Shown: positions 36,201 through 47,719 of the stretch, piece by piece
Numbering within the stretch: position 1 is the stretch's first letter
Layout: each line of letters opens with the position of its first letter
NCBI GenBank assembly: GCA_964058845.1
Contig: CAXKVR010000188.1
Location: forward strand, 124,001 to 188,000
Length of the DNA stretch: 64,000 bases
From: Carex sylvatica
Taxonomy: Eukaryota; Streptophyta; Magnoliopsida; Poales; Cyperaceae
Direction of reading: 5' to 3'
The notes under the pieces: generated by a model
Database searches by the model: none
Seen by the model: only the letters and a program-made list of their open reading frames with translations
What the model was told of the DNA's origin: nothing
Position numbers and translations under genes: made by a program

Positions 36201-36769
36201 TTCTTATTAAGTCCCTGTGGCTTATATCTCGGTTCACCACATTCATCACAATGTGTCTTGTCCTCTCTATCCTTATAGTACAGCATACAAAAGTTTGGAC
36301 ATACGTCGATGTTCTTATGCTCCATGCCGAGCAGCTCGACCAATCGGTTGGCTTGATAGAAATTTTCCGACATTTTTTCACTAGGAGGAAGCATGCTTTT
36401 GATAAGACCCATCATCCCATCAAATTATTTTTGGCTCAATTGGTGTTCCGACTTCAATGGGAGTGCATGTGTCACGGCCGATAAGATTGTGTGTGATTCG
36501 CATTTCAAAGGACCCGTGATGTTCTCTTCCCAAAGTGGTGTATTCGATGCGGTCATCATGTCGAAGAACCTTTTGGCCATCCCGGTAGGTTTATCCTCCT
36601 CCCAATTGAAATTTTTCTCGGCGATTTCCCTTACCATATCCGCTCGCACTTGATAATTGTCACTGTACAGCTCACATGGTGGATGGTGTTGGGCATTGCG
36701 AGAAGAGTTCAGAAGTTCCTTTCTGTGTGAATGCCAATGTTCATAACCTTCTCGAAAGTCGAACACCAT
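33203..36769 (-). pseudogene. tnp2-type CACTA transposase, decayed
   Basis: Collinear minus-strand blocks match plant CACTA transposases. From the N-terminal side: WHSHRKELLNSSRN; the tnp2 core with ICPNFCMLYYKD-like (DVCPNFCMLYYKD), CDECGEPRYK and MRWHKDG; a DUF4218 region (SVFFDSMEHLVVHVYQEARLGGPVGTRW broken across about 34680-34900); a DUF4216 region (VVLFWCNWFD and VFYLPYP near 33700-33900); and an acidic C-terminus. In-frame stops interrupt it at 36425-36427, 35600-35602, 35327-35329 and 33668-33670, two of them at expected Trp codons. The usual N-terminal zinc-binding transposase-associated domain is missing; the frame starts at an ATG only 22 bp from the divergent gene's start, which suggests an internal deletion. 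It should not encode an active enzyme. Confidence 0.85.
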
Positions 36770-36791
36770 TCACCATGTGAGCAAAAGAAAA

Positions 36792-39700
36792 ATGCCTCCC
36801 CACAAAAAATCTCGAGTCACAAGAGCAGTAGCTACCAAATGGTCCAAGAGAAAACGTAGTGCAGATGAAATACTAACTGTTGGTGGCAGTTTGAATATTG
36901 CACCTGAAGGGGAAATCACACCACCCGAACCTCCAATTAAAAAGGGACGAGGCCTTGCAAGGATGAGACCGGTGAAAGCTAACCCTGAGGAACGACCGTT
37001 TGTATGGCGAGTTGGCCAACACGAGTTCAGTTGCGCAAAAAGGCCAAGGCTGGTAACATCGACAATCACTAAGCTTGCCCTTAGACTAATGCTTGCATCG
37101 TTAAGGTCTTATCACGCCTTCGATGACAATACGAAGAATAACCTGGAGAGGGATTTTCTAGTAACATTTATTATAAGTGTGCATTGAAAAATAAAATTGT
37201 TAGATTATATTAGAAGTTTTTCTAAAATCTTACAACATATTCCATTTGGCTTTGTCAAATTGTCAATGAGAGTCTGCATTCTAAAAATTTATTTTCAGTT
37301 AGCCCTAACTTTATTTTCAGTGATTAGAATTTTTTTCTAAGAGCGTATGAAACTCTAATTAAGTTTTTGCTAGTAAATTAAACTAGTGACTAGTATTAAC
37401 AATAGGTTAGTAATTTAGTTTCTAATTTAGTCCCAATTTAGTAATACAAATATGTAGTAATATAGGCTCTATTAGTAATTATCAATCTATCTGTTCATAA
37501 CAATAGGTTAGTAATTTTGCATTTCTGTCTTGTTCCATTATTCTTGATGAAACTCTTGTCTTGTTCATAACAATGAACCATTGCAATGAAATTTTTGTCC
37601 CATTATTCTTATGTTATAATTGGATGTGAAGTCCCTTCTTTTCTTAAATGTAGGAGAGATATAGGTATGCAATAGATGAAGATCATGACCGTTGTCGTGA
37701 AGTACTCGATACAATAGCAGCTAAAAGGTACTGTGAGGAGCTAAGTAAGGCCAGAAGAAATTGCGTAAAATTATATGACTGTGACATTATTGCATGGAAG
37801 GCCGACGTGCCTAAATGGTGCACATCTCCGGTAAATTGGCGAGGTCTTTGTGACATCTTCTTCACCGATGAGTGGCAAGAGATCAGTAAACAAAACCAAG
37901 AAAACCGCAAAAATTCTGAAAATTCAATCTCCCACTATGCTGGATCAGCTAGTGCTCACCAACATTTTCAGAAACTGGTATACTTCCAAATACTAAGGTT
38001 CAAATATTATAACTATTTTCTGCATTAAGCTTTCATCTAACCTTTAATTTTCATTTTTGGTTTTTATATGAAGACAACTTTGTTAAAATGGAGAATGCTG
38101 ACTATGGAGAAACTTTACATCTATATTCACTGTGAAAGAGAAAATGGTGTATCACCGGTTTTGGCCTAAATAAGTACTGATGAGGAGGGTGTGACTGAAA
38201 TTGTTGAAAACAGTGATGGTAATGGAAAAATGAATCCAACCGCGGGCAGGTTCAAGAGTTAGATATCAATTCCTTAAAATTCACCAACAAGAGAAAAGAG
38301 CAAGTTTTTGTAAGTACAAATTTACCATTTTTTTTATGGTACTGTAGTTGGCAATGAGTACCAACCTAAATTTGGTTAGACACATTACTGGTACCTAAAA
38401 CAAGTTAGACCCATGTGTATTGATTTTGCATCTGACATTGGACATGAAGTTGAAATATAAAGAAAATATTCATGAATAAGTGAATAACTCTAATCACTCT
38501 AGTATTACTTCATTTTCTGCATTTATACTGTCCCAATGTGGTATAAAATGAAAAATAATTATGTTGCTCCAAAGTTCATCATAAAAGAGAGTGCATGTCT
38601 TAGACCAATGTACATCATTGGCTCTATTATATCTAGTATATATTCAATAAAGTTTTGTCAAAAAAAATTAAGACATATATAGACTGCATGTGTATCTCAA
38701 GTGCTAATATAATCCTACATGCTACTGGTAACCTTATATGAGGGCCATATTTCTTATTTTTTCACTTCAATTCTCATTTTTCGCTTTAATGGATATTTCT
38801 CAACTTTTTCATATTTTAATAGAGGAAGGTTAAGTCAATGAGAGCTGATCAGGCCAATGGAGAATTGGACGACAGCACCTTATTTCTGACAGCCATTGGC
38901 GGACCAAGCCATGGTCGTGTCTTAGGATTTGGAAGCTTGATACAACAAACGGTGAAAACAGCAACCACTCGAGAAAGGCAGCACCATGCAACATCTTATG
39001 CATCCGGGTTGACAAATACTGAGGTACAAGAGATCTTCACTAGGGCAGAAGTAGAAGCGATCGTGAAAGAACGTGATTGCCGTATCGCTGAGGAACGCAA
39101 TGAAAGGTTAAGAGATCAAGTCCAATATCAGTACATGTTCTCCCAATTATACAAAATGCAGGGGTTACAGGTGCCTATTACACAGGTAAGTTTGAGCAAA
39201 ATCTGGGTTATTTTAGGCTTTTAAAATAATAGGGTTCTTGTGTTCATGGATTCTGACATATACATTTTTTTCTTAGGAACTAGCAAGCAGTCCTGAACCA
39301 CCACAAGATGGTACAGCAGGGAATATGGGTTCTTTGCAGGTAATATTTTAAGATAAAAATCTATGGGATGTAGCTGTTACAAGTCTGAACCAGCCATGTT
39401 GTGCTGGACATATTCTAACATTGCACTACCACTTATAATTCTTAGGTTCAAGGTACCCCCTCTCAACCATCTCAGGAACTACCTTTAAGTGTGCAAATGG
39501 AATTCAATCCAGTTAGTACATTTATAATGTTGGTTGAATATTACAATTCTTATGAAAAGAACATCTAAGGCTGCAAATTGAAAGAATTAGATGTTCCACA
39601 ATAATGAGTACCACATTAATGCGTAATGGTACCACTGAGTATTTTTCAAGATAATGGTAAGATGTAAGATGCAAATGATCGATTTTTAAGGTGCCTAGTT

Positions 39701-40037
39701 TGGTGCTGTTTTGTTGGTACCAACCCAGTACTACCACTTGTATCAAAATTGAACTGACAGGAACCCTTATATATATACTACTTAAATGTACCAAGACCAG
39801 CTCAAAGAACAGTGTATACTAATAATAATGAATATTAAGTCACTTCTGACAGGCTTGTACAACATAATTAATTTTTTTATAAAAGAATATGCTATAACAT
39901 TAAAATTTGGTTTACAGAACCAACAACCAAATCCAGAAGTGTCATTCCAAGCACTGCTGACTTCTCAAGATGCACAAGAAATTGCAGGTAATGATGCCGC
40001 AATGTCCAATTGGTGGGCAAATCCAACTTCAACATGA
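36792..40037 (+). CDS. CACTA second transposase-type gene (PTTA/En-Spm family, multi-exon)
   Basis: Exons supported by sequence: 36792-37160 and 37654-37977 (in frame, GT-AG, 123 and 108 codons), 38823-39185, 39277-39340, one starting near 39447, and a last one at about 39918-40037 ending TAG/TGA-adjacent with SNWWANP. The stretch between 37978 and 38822 holds a degenerate exon with internal stops. The N-terminus is Lys/Arg-rich (nuclear). The second exon carries KWCTSPVNWRGLCDIFFTDE, typical of the plant transposase Ptta/En/Spm family; a later exon is a charged coiled coil (REVERDCRIAEE-like: VEAIVKERDCRIAEERNERL). By analogy with TnpA it would bind subterminal repeats. Because of the doubtful third exon it may be a pseudogene. 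Confidence 0.65.
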
Positions 40038-40249
40038 ACCAAGGATGTCTAATGGGGTTGTCGATATTTAGGGTAAAGTATTTTGGTTATATTGTGGGTA
40101 TATTTTGCTAACTCATAGGGGTTGAGTTTATTTTGTTAATGCTTGATAGATGGGCACATTTTGGGTATATTTAGAAGCTAACTCTTTATTATCAATGATG
40201 TTGTTGTGCTTCTTTTTAAATTTTGGTTCAATGTAAAATGACTATACTT

Positions 40250-40458
40250 AGAGGCGAAGTGAGGAAGGAGGAATGGGGGGTCAATTGACCCCCATTTTTT
40301 TTTTCAAAATTTTATATTTATGTATGATTTTTCATTAAATTGTGAATAAAATATCCTAGTACTGCAAAATTGACCCCCATTCTATGCATAAATTTTTTAT
40401 ATTATTAACCCCATATGCATTTGACCCCCATAGTCTGAAAGTCTAGCTCCGCCCCTGA
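40250..40458. mobile_element. MITE nested in the CACTA element
   Basis: A ~210-bp insertion with near-inverted ends: GAGGCGAAGTGAGG at the left and CTAGCTCCGCCCCTGAC at the right. TTGACCCCCAT/ATTGACCCCC words recur inside in both orientations. It lies after the last exon of the second transposase gene. Ends resemble the GGGGCGGAGCTAG class of plant hAT-type repeats; no clear target duplication seen. A short related patch occurs near 45655. Confidence 0.6.
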
Positions 40459-40659
40459 CAATACTATGTTGGTTAATGATTATTAGTTGCTTTATACTTA
40501 TGTTTCAATGTGTTTTATGTGAATGTTGTTGAATGAGAAACTGAAAATTGTAAAAAATCACTGGGTTGGTACTAGATTGGTACAGGGAGGGGGGATTGTA
40601 GAATTGGAGTAATGCTAATTTTCAGCTATTTCATGTTATTATATACGTTGGTATTTCCA

Positions 40660-41150
40660 TGCAAATAGTATGAACTGCATTCACAACATGTCAATAATCA
40701 CCCATGCAATAAGCTAATAATCTTCCTATGCTAATAGTCAGGTGGGACCCATATTCTCTTGCCTTGCATATAGTCCCAGTAGGACCCACGATTGTTAGCC
40801 TTGCATATAGTCCAGTAGGACCCACAATTCCTATCCTTGCAATTAGTCAGGTGGGACCCGCTAAAGCTCCCTTTACAAATAACCAGATGGGGCCCATGCT
40901 GTCTCCCCTTACAAATACTACAAACGTGGTCAACTCTGAAAGTAGTTGCATGCGCCCTTGTTGCAAGGGTATGGGCTTGCAACAAGTCTGTTGCAAGGGA
41001 GTCCTTGCAACTACTTAGCAGTTGTGAGGAAAGTTGTTACAAGGGCACTGTTGCAAGGGTAAGCGCATGCAACAAGTGTTTTCGGGCTTGTTGCAAGTGT
41101 ATCTCCTTGCAACAAGCCATTTTTCAGAGCATGCAATAAGTTACGATTTT
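40660..41150. repeat. Right subterminal repeat array of the CACTA element
   Basis: Two repeat types. About 40735-40925 has at least five copies of a ~35-bp unit built on CAGGTGGGACCC/AGTAGGACCCAC next to TTGCATATAGTC-like words. About 40945-41130 has TTGCAAGGGT and CTTGCAACAAG repeats in both orientations. The second type matches the left array. Confidence 0.8.
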
Positions 41151-41160
41151 AGTAGTGTTT

Positions 41161-43259
41161 GGTCACAGTTTTTCTTTTCGGAATGAATAACTGATAAATT
41201 CTTCTGGATATAAAATATACACTTTTCTGGGTCATTATATATTAAAATCACTTCTTTTTTTCTCTTTGGATATATTTGTGGCTGTGGCTGCTTTTAGCTT
41301 CTTCTTTTTTATTTTTTTTTTTTTTTCCTTGGTCAAAAATAATATATATTTTTTAATTGTTATGCATGGAATTAAGTTGAATGCAAAAACAAACAACCTA
41401 ATTTACGCCTGTTATTTCTACTACCTAATATGCTTTTCTCATGTGACTCTGGATAGGCTTAACTGAGACTAAATCCTTGGATAGAAAGAGATACTGTGGG
41501 CTAGACCGCTAGAGTTGAATCTGCTGGATTGTTTTAATCAAAACATAATTAAAAGGGTGGCATGTTTTATAATCGTTTAGGTATAATCTCAAGCTAGTGG
41601 AACATTAATTAATTCTTTAAGAGGTAAGAAATTGTCAACTGCGCGCATGCATGGAAAAAATAAAGTACTACTTAAAGATGAATGGAGGACTTTGTACAAA
41701 GAGAGCCGTAAGTACAATAGATAAGATAACCTTTTCTTTCCTTTTACAGAATTTGATGGATATATATCCTTGAAAAAACCTAAAATTTCCATTACGCTTT
41801 CTCCTCTCCTTCACAAACCTTCCACGATTGGGAGGATTAAGAAGCTGATTAAGAAGATTATAGATGTAATAATTGATATTTAATTTGTAGGCTTTATTAT
41901 ATGTCGATATTTAATTTATAGAGATACATATAAAACTATGTTTTTCCTGAATTAACAATATTTGTTGGTTTAATACACTTAACGGATGTCTGTTTACGGA
42001 TTAAAACGATTAATCGGCCGTTTTACCGTTTAATCATCCGTTTATTTCTGTTTATTCTTGTTTATTCCAATTTTTTTCCAATGATTATTTATTTTTCACA
42101 TTGACTTTTTTTTGTGATAGTGTGTGATAATAAGTTTTATAAATCATTTATTGTAGTTATTTGTGTTTGGACATACATTCAATATTTTTTATATATGTTT
42201 TCTCTTCTTACTTACTTTGAAATTGATTAATTCTTCTGTTAATTATATACTATATATTTTTCTTATTAATTACTCATATAATTTTTTCAATTAGTACGGC
42301 ATATTCATTTATGAAATTAAGTTGTTATTATAAATTAAATATAGTGATTTTATGTTGGAATGTTTCATTTCTTTCAAATAATATTTATTAGTATTTGAAA
42401 AAGTTTAATTCTTGAATTTATTTTTTCATTAAATAAATGTGTTTCTTCGTCATGTAAAGTGCTGATGCGTTAAGAAAAAATAAATGTAGTGTAATATTAT
42501 AATAATAGAACTAAGTTAAATTAAATTTATTTGATAAGGTGAGTTAAATAAATTATTTTTAATAAATTATGATATGTATACATAAATTTAATAAAAAGGT
42601 TAAATTGTTCGCATAATTCTGATTAATCGAACGCATACCGATTAATCGCTTGGCGGTGATCTGTCCATTTGACGATCACATATCGTTATTTACAACACTG
42701 ACTGGTAGTATACCATGAATGGGGCCGGATCTACTCACCGTCACTCTGACAGCCGGATCTAATCACCGCTGCACTCCAACGGTCGAATCTACTCACCCCG
42801 GCACTCTGACGGTTGGATCTACTCACCACAGTGCTTTGATGATCAGATCAACTTACCGCCTCGCTCCAATCAAAATGAGTAAAGACTATACGCTTCAAGC
42901 TCTGATGATATCGCGCTCTCGGCTCTGCTTGACTCAGCTCCCTCCCCCTCTCTCTCATTCTCTTCTTCACTCCAAGAGATAGAGATGAGAGAGGGGAGTA
43001 TACTAATGTGTCGGATTGAGATGTGGATCAAAATGTTAACTACATATAAAAAAAAGTTTGAATGTCACATGTGAGCTGTCTTTGATATCTATATTAAAAG
43101 TTTTTTTTTTATTAAAACTCATTTTAAATTTATAAAATATCAATATTATTTTTTATTAAAATATTAAAATATGTAGTATGTATGAGCAAAGTATTTAATT
43201 TTTAATTAGTTAATTTACGAGAGTAAATAGTTCGATTCTTAACTTGTGACATATATATA
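41161..43259. other. AT-rich intergenic DNA with an old hAT-like stretch
   Basis: No gene recognised. 41985-42700 contains GATTAATCGG/ACGCATACCGATTAATCG words and ends TTTACAACACTG, related to the hAT MITE at 26164-26365, but its left end is not identifiable. 42720-42870 has four to five imperfect ~33-bp repeats built on GGATCTACTCACC and CACTCTGACGGT. Confidence 0.45.
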
Positions 43260-43664
43260 GAGTAAGACTAGGGTGCTATGGGTTACATAAAGGGCTACGG
43301 TGCTACGGCTCAATATTTGAGTTTTCAAAATTCTAACGGTCGATTCGAACCATTCATCTTGTTCTCCATATTAATATGTGTTTGGAGACCAAATTTTATA
43401 TTTGTTGGAAATTTTTTACTATTTTTTTAGATAGTTAGAAAATCAAATATATGAATGGTGCAGAATTTTTTAGATCAAGTGATTTTCTATCTATCTAAAA
43501 AAATAGTAAAAAAAATTCAAAAAATATAAAATTTGGTCTCCAAACACATATTAATATGGAGAACAAGATGAACGGTTCGGATCGACCGTTAGGATTTTGA
43601 AAACTCGAATATTGAGCTGCAGCACCGTAGCTCTCTATGCAACCCATAGCACTCTAGCCTTACT

Positions 43665-43666
<2 letters not shown>
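43260..43666. mobile_element. Fold-back element D in (TA)n
   Basis: Left end GAGTAAGACTAGGGTGCTAT pairs with the right end (reverse complement GGAGTAAGGCTAGAGTGCTA). The arms contain the family core TCTCCATATTAATATGTG and a central TAGATAG...GATTTTCTATCTA hairpin shared with the GlnRS intron MITE. (TA)n lies on both sides. Confidence 0.88.
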
Positions 43667-43699
<33 letters not shown>

Positions 43700-43702
<3 letters not shown>

Positions 43703-44124
43703 GTTGGCTACTATGCTTATATAAGCATATCCCCACATATGCTTATAACTCATTTTTGTGCTTTCAATGTCCAAATGGTCGATCTGAACCGTTCATATTG
43801 TTCTCCATATTAATATGTGCTTGGAAACTAAATTTTACATTTTTCTAAATTTTTTTACTATTTATTAAGCCATTTTGAAAATTATTAATCCAACGGTGGC
43901 TGCTGATTTTACTGTTTTGTGCAGCCACCGTTGGATCAGCGATTTTCAAAGTGGCTTAATAAATAGTAAAAAAATTCAGAAAAATATAAAATTTAGTTTC
44001 CAAGCACATATTAATATGGAGAACAATATGAACGGTTCCGATCGACCATTTGGACATTGGAAGCACAAAAATGAGTTATAAGCATATGTGGGGATATGCT
44101 TATATAAGCATAGTAGCCAACCTC
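43700..44124. mobile_element. Fold-back element B in (TA)n
   Basis: Second copy of the 30948-31380 element: GAGGTTGGCTACTATGC ends, CCAACGGTGGCTG/CAGCCACCGTTGG inner arms. The ~20-bp loop (ATTTTACTGTTTTG) is the reverse complement of the loop in copy A, so the two were inserted in opposite orientation. It is separated from D and C only by (TA)n. Confidence 0.9.
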
Positions 44125-44148
44125 TATATATATATATATATATATATA

Positions 44149-44528
44149 GGGAACGGCTAAATTGCTGCTGGCTGTTTTTTTATTTTGTGATGTCCAAACA
44201 ACAAATCCAAACCGTTAGATGTTTAATCCATATTATAATCTACTTGGAGACCAAATTTTATATTTTTTTGAATTTTTTTACTATTTATTAAGCTGGTTTG
44301 AAAACTGCTGATTTCAATGCTGCAGAAATTTACTGAAATCAGCAGTTTTCAAACCAGCTTAATAAATAGTAAAACAATTCAGAAAAATGTAAAATTTGGT
44401 CTCCAAGTAGATTATAATATGGATTAAACATCTAACGGTTTGGATTTGTTGTTTGGACATCACAAAATAAAAAAACGCCCGGCAGCACCTCGGACAGAAA
44501 TGCTGCCAGCAGCAATTTAGCCGTTCCC
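44149..44528. mobile_element. Fold-back element C in (TA)n
   Basis: Ends GGGAACGGCTAAATTGCTGC and reverse complement. Inner arms GCTGATTTCA...TGAAATCAGC surround a short loop. The arms share AAATTTTATATTT and TTTTTTTACTATTTATTAAG blocks with A, B and D while the terminal 60-80 bp differ. One arm has a ~30-bp insertion near 44475-44505 absent from the other. Confidence 0.88.
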
Positions 44529-46613
44529 TATATATATATATATATATAAAAATACAGTGACATGTAGGCATACATTTGTATATGTGCATCATAAGTAAAA
44601 AACTAAATTATTTGTCCTCACAATCAGTTAATTAGAAAACTGAACATTTCTCTTAAGCATATTATATATATTTTTTAATAAAGAGTGAAATGGATATTTT
44701 ATAACTCAAAAATGATTTTTAATTAAAAGGCATCAAATTGGGTAAATTTGTGAGGTTTTAAAATTTGAAAGGATATATATATATATATATATATATATGA
44801 TATTATGAATTTAGAGGGGAAAATGCGTAATTTCAATGTTTTTGAGGGATATACATGAAATTACCCTTTCTTTAATTTATTTGAAGATGCATTAATATAT
44901 TTCGTTTTAGCGTATCATGATATTCATTCTTGTTTACCAATAGCACTCACAACGCATGTAGATATATGAAGAGGAGAAACAAGGAAACCAATTAAGAAAT
45001 TTTTTTGCTAAAAGTCAGATAATTTGTTATCAAATATTCTGATCTGTATAAAAACAAAATTGATAATATTTTTAGATTTTTCACGATAATGGCTATAGAA
45101 AAATAGAAGAAAAATAAGGAATGAAAGAAATAAAGAAACATAATTATATTGCTAAATTGGAAAGGAAGAAATAAGGAAACATATTATATTGCTAAATTTC
45201 AGAATTTATTTAATTTTAATTGTAATGCATCATGTGGCGGTACGTGTGGTGACTATGTTTTTAGTTAAATTTAGACTTCTACACATTATTCAGATGCATT
45301 TAATCAAAAAAGACAGATGATGTAATTGGAGGGCTGAGATTAAATCTGAAATTTCAACTTTCAATCGTAGCTGTTGGCGGATCGGACACCCAACGTGCTT
45401 AATATTGGAATGGAGATATTGATGGGGATAGAGATGATTTTTTGTGGTAGATTATGTGGGGTGGTCTCTACCAAGCATTTCAAAAAAAAAAAAAAATTAT
45501 GTGAGGTGAGACAAGAGATAAAGTTAAATTTTCAAACTATGAAGATCAATCATATAATTTTTTTTACGGAGAACGTAAATAAATTTTATAATAACATGTA
45601 ATTTTACTCTAAATAATAAAAAATATATATATTAATATAATCTTTTTAGAACAAATTGGGAGTCAATTGACTCCTATTCTTTTTTTTCCCCTCTGCCATT
45701 AGGTGAGACAATACATCAAAGAAACGGAATAATTATTTCCTTTGGAAATAAAATAGGAGTGGAGATTATTTTGTGGTAGATTATATGGGCAAGAAAGTAC
45801 ATCAAAGAAACCGAATAATTGATTCAGTTTTTTTTTTTAATTGTCTAAATAAATTAATTCAATAATTCAATTCCTTACGGGAATCAATATATATACCACC
45901 GCATAATATCAATCAATTTTCCTATATTATTTTAAATTAACTTGTATAAATAATATCAATCAATTTTAAATTAACTTGTATAAATAATATCAATCAATTT
46001 TCGTATATTATTTCCTATATCAATTTTCCACAGCCACAGACAAGTAGGCACACAATTGGTTTGATAGCTGAGCTAGGCTACATATTGGCGTAAGAACTAT
46101 TAAAACAATAAATTAAGATATGTGATATATATATCCATTACCATTTAATGTATCTATCTCATGTCTTCTTAAACTTTACTATCTAGCATGCATGCACATA
46201 TATATATTTTATTTAATTTGTCGGCCTCTAATAGATGGGACTTATATTAATTGGTGTCTCCAAGTAGTCATCTCCAAGAATCTAACCAAATGTTTTCAGT
46301 ATGTACATGAACTTTTATAATAAATATATAAAATTATCAAATGAATTACACATTTCATTGCAATTTATATCCTATTATAAATTGCTCAGAGATATTTTAA
46401 CAAGTCAAACACGACGTGTTGATCACGTGTCGTATCTCAAGAGATGTGCTTGTTTTCACTTTTTGTTTTTAAAGAGAAGCAAATTACTATAAAAAAATAA
46501 TAATATTCTCAGTATAAAAGATTAACAAATTTTAAATTTGAAAGTAATGTTTTTTTAATATTAAAACAATTAAGTTACTCAGACCCAACTTTACTAAATA
46601 AAATAAAAATAAA
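44529..46613. other. AT-rich intergenic DNA
   Basis: No gene recognised. It includes a (TA)n tract near 44775-44798 and a short near-tandem repeat (AATATCAATCAATTTT words) at about 45905-46000. The last 9 bp are the left copy of the target duplication of the next element. Confidence 0.45.
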
Positions 46614-47269
46614 GGAAAAATTAGATCATGCCACTCTAAATATCTGAATTTAGAAAAATACCACCTCAAAGTTTTCCTTTTGCTAAATGCCACCCTAAAT
46701 CTCATATATTAAGAAAAATGCCACCAATATAATATTAATGTATAATTTTAATTTAATAATTTATATAATAACTGAATTTATCGAAATAACCTTGATTCAA
46801 ATTTCCTTTTCTCCTCAGAAGTTTACAATATCTAGTGTAATTCACCCTCTTTTCATCTCCTTTTACCAGAACGAAGCTATGAACATAATTGATTAACACC
46901 AATCCTAAACCCTCTACTCGCCTCCTCTCCGTTGGCCTCCACCTTCGACCCGCGCGCCTCCTTAAGAATACTGTTTAGGATCGGAAGAGAGGAGACGGAA
47001 GAGAGGGTGAGGTTTTTTATGAATACTGTTTAGGATCGGACCCATTAAGGGTGTAGAAATAAAAGGATGAGGATATTTTTGGAATATACAAAAATACTAC
47101 TCAAAATATAATATATTATGTTTATTTTTTAATACAAATGTATAATAATTTGTATAAGTTGATATTTTTCTTAATATATGAGATTTGAAGTGACATTTAA
47201 CAAAAGAAAAACTTTGAGGTAACATTTTTCCAAATTCAGAGATTTGGAGTGCATGGATCTAATTTCCCC
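46614..47269. mobile_element. 656-bp MULE-type element
   Basis: About 105 bp at each end are inverted repeats: GGAAAAATTAGATCATGCCA at the left; the right end in reverse starts GGGGAAATTAGATCCATGCA. A 9-bp AAAAATAAA flanks it (46605-46613 and 47270-47278), the Mutator-like duplication length, although this A-rich word is low in complexity. The interior at about 46890-47040 is GC-richer with a Pro/Ser-codon look (CTCGCCTCCTCTCCG) and could be captured host sequence; a 20-bp piece (GAATACTGTTTAGGATCGGA) is repeated at about 46967 and 47020. Confidence 0.75.
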
Positions 47270-47342
47270 AAAAATAAAATAAACTCTACAAGCTAAACAT
47301 GCTGATTGATTGTGACAATCAAAAGGCATTTCCCAGCCTACC

Positions 47343-47560
47343 TCAGAGTTCGGATCCAGTGAAGTAACCCAATTTTTGAGTTTTAAACCGTGATCGTCTG
47401 ATTTGAATCCGTGATAATCTATTCGAAGTGGAGCGCACTCATTCCGAAAGATAAATTTGAATCACGAAGCAATTTTGAACAATGAATTCAAATCGGATAG
47501 TCTTGATCCAAAATCCAAAGATTATGTTACTTTAGGGGATCCGGACCCACCTACCTCTCC
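47343..47560. mobile_element. Inverted-repeat MITE, third family copy
   Basis: Left arm CGGATCCAGTGAAGTAACCC...TCTGATTTGAATCC pairs with a right end whose reverse complement reads CCGGATCCCCTAAAGTAACA then CCGATTTGAATTC. A further fragment (GGTCCGGATCCTATAAGGTA) begins near 47672. Same family as 14738-14905 and 23753-23945. Confidence 0.65.
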
Positions 47561-47719
47561 TAGTGGTATCCACATGTCAAAGGGAAGTTTCATGTTTCTT
47601 TTATTTTAATTAAACAATGTCACTTCATTTTTCCATTATGCAAAAGACAAATAATCAAAGAGATATACGTAGGGTCCGGATCCTATAAGGTAACTCACTC
47701 AAACTTTGAGTTTGGATTC

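Larger units (their letters stand above)
32621..41157. mobile_element. CACTA (En/Spm) transposon, full-length structure
   Basis: The left terminus CACTACTAGAATTGTAACT and the right terminus (reverse complement CACTACTAAAATCGTAACT) are matched inverted repeats starting with the diagnostic CACTA. TTT lies on both sides (32618-32620 and 41158-41160), the 3-bp duplication of this superfamily. Subterminal regions on both sides contain many TTGCAA-based repeats, as expected for transposase-binding arrays. Inside are a decayed tnp2-type gene (minus) and a second transposase-type gene (plus), starting head to head. Total 8,537 bp. It is likely non-autonomous now because tnp2 is broken. Confidence 0.95.
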
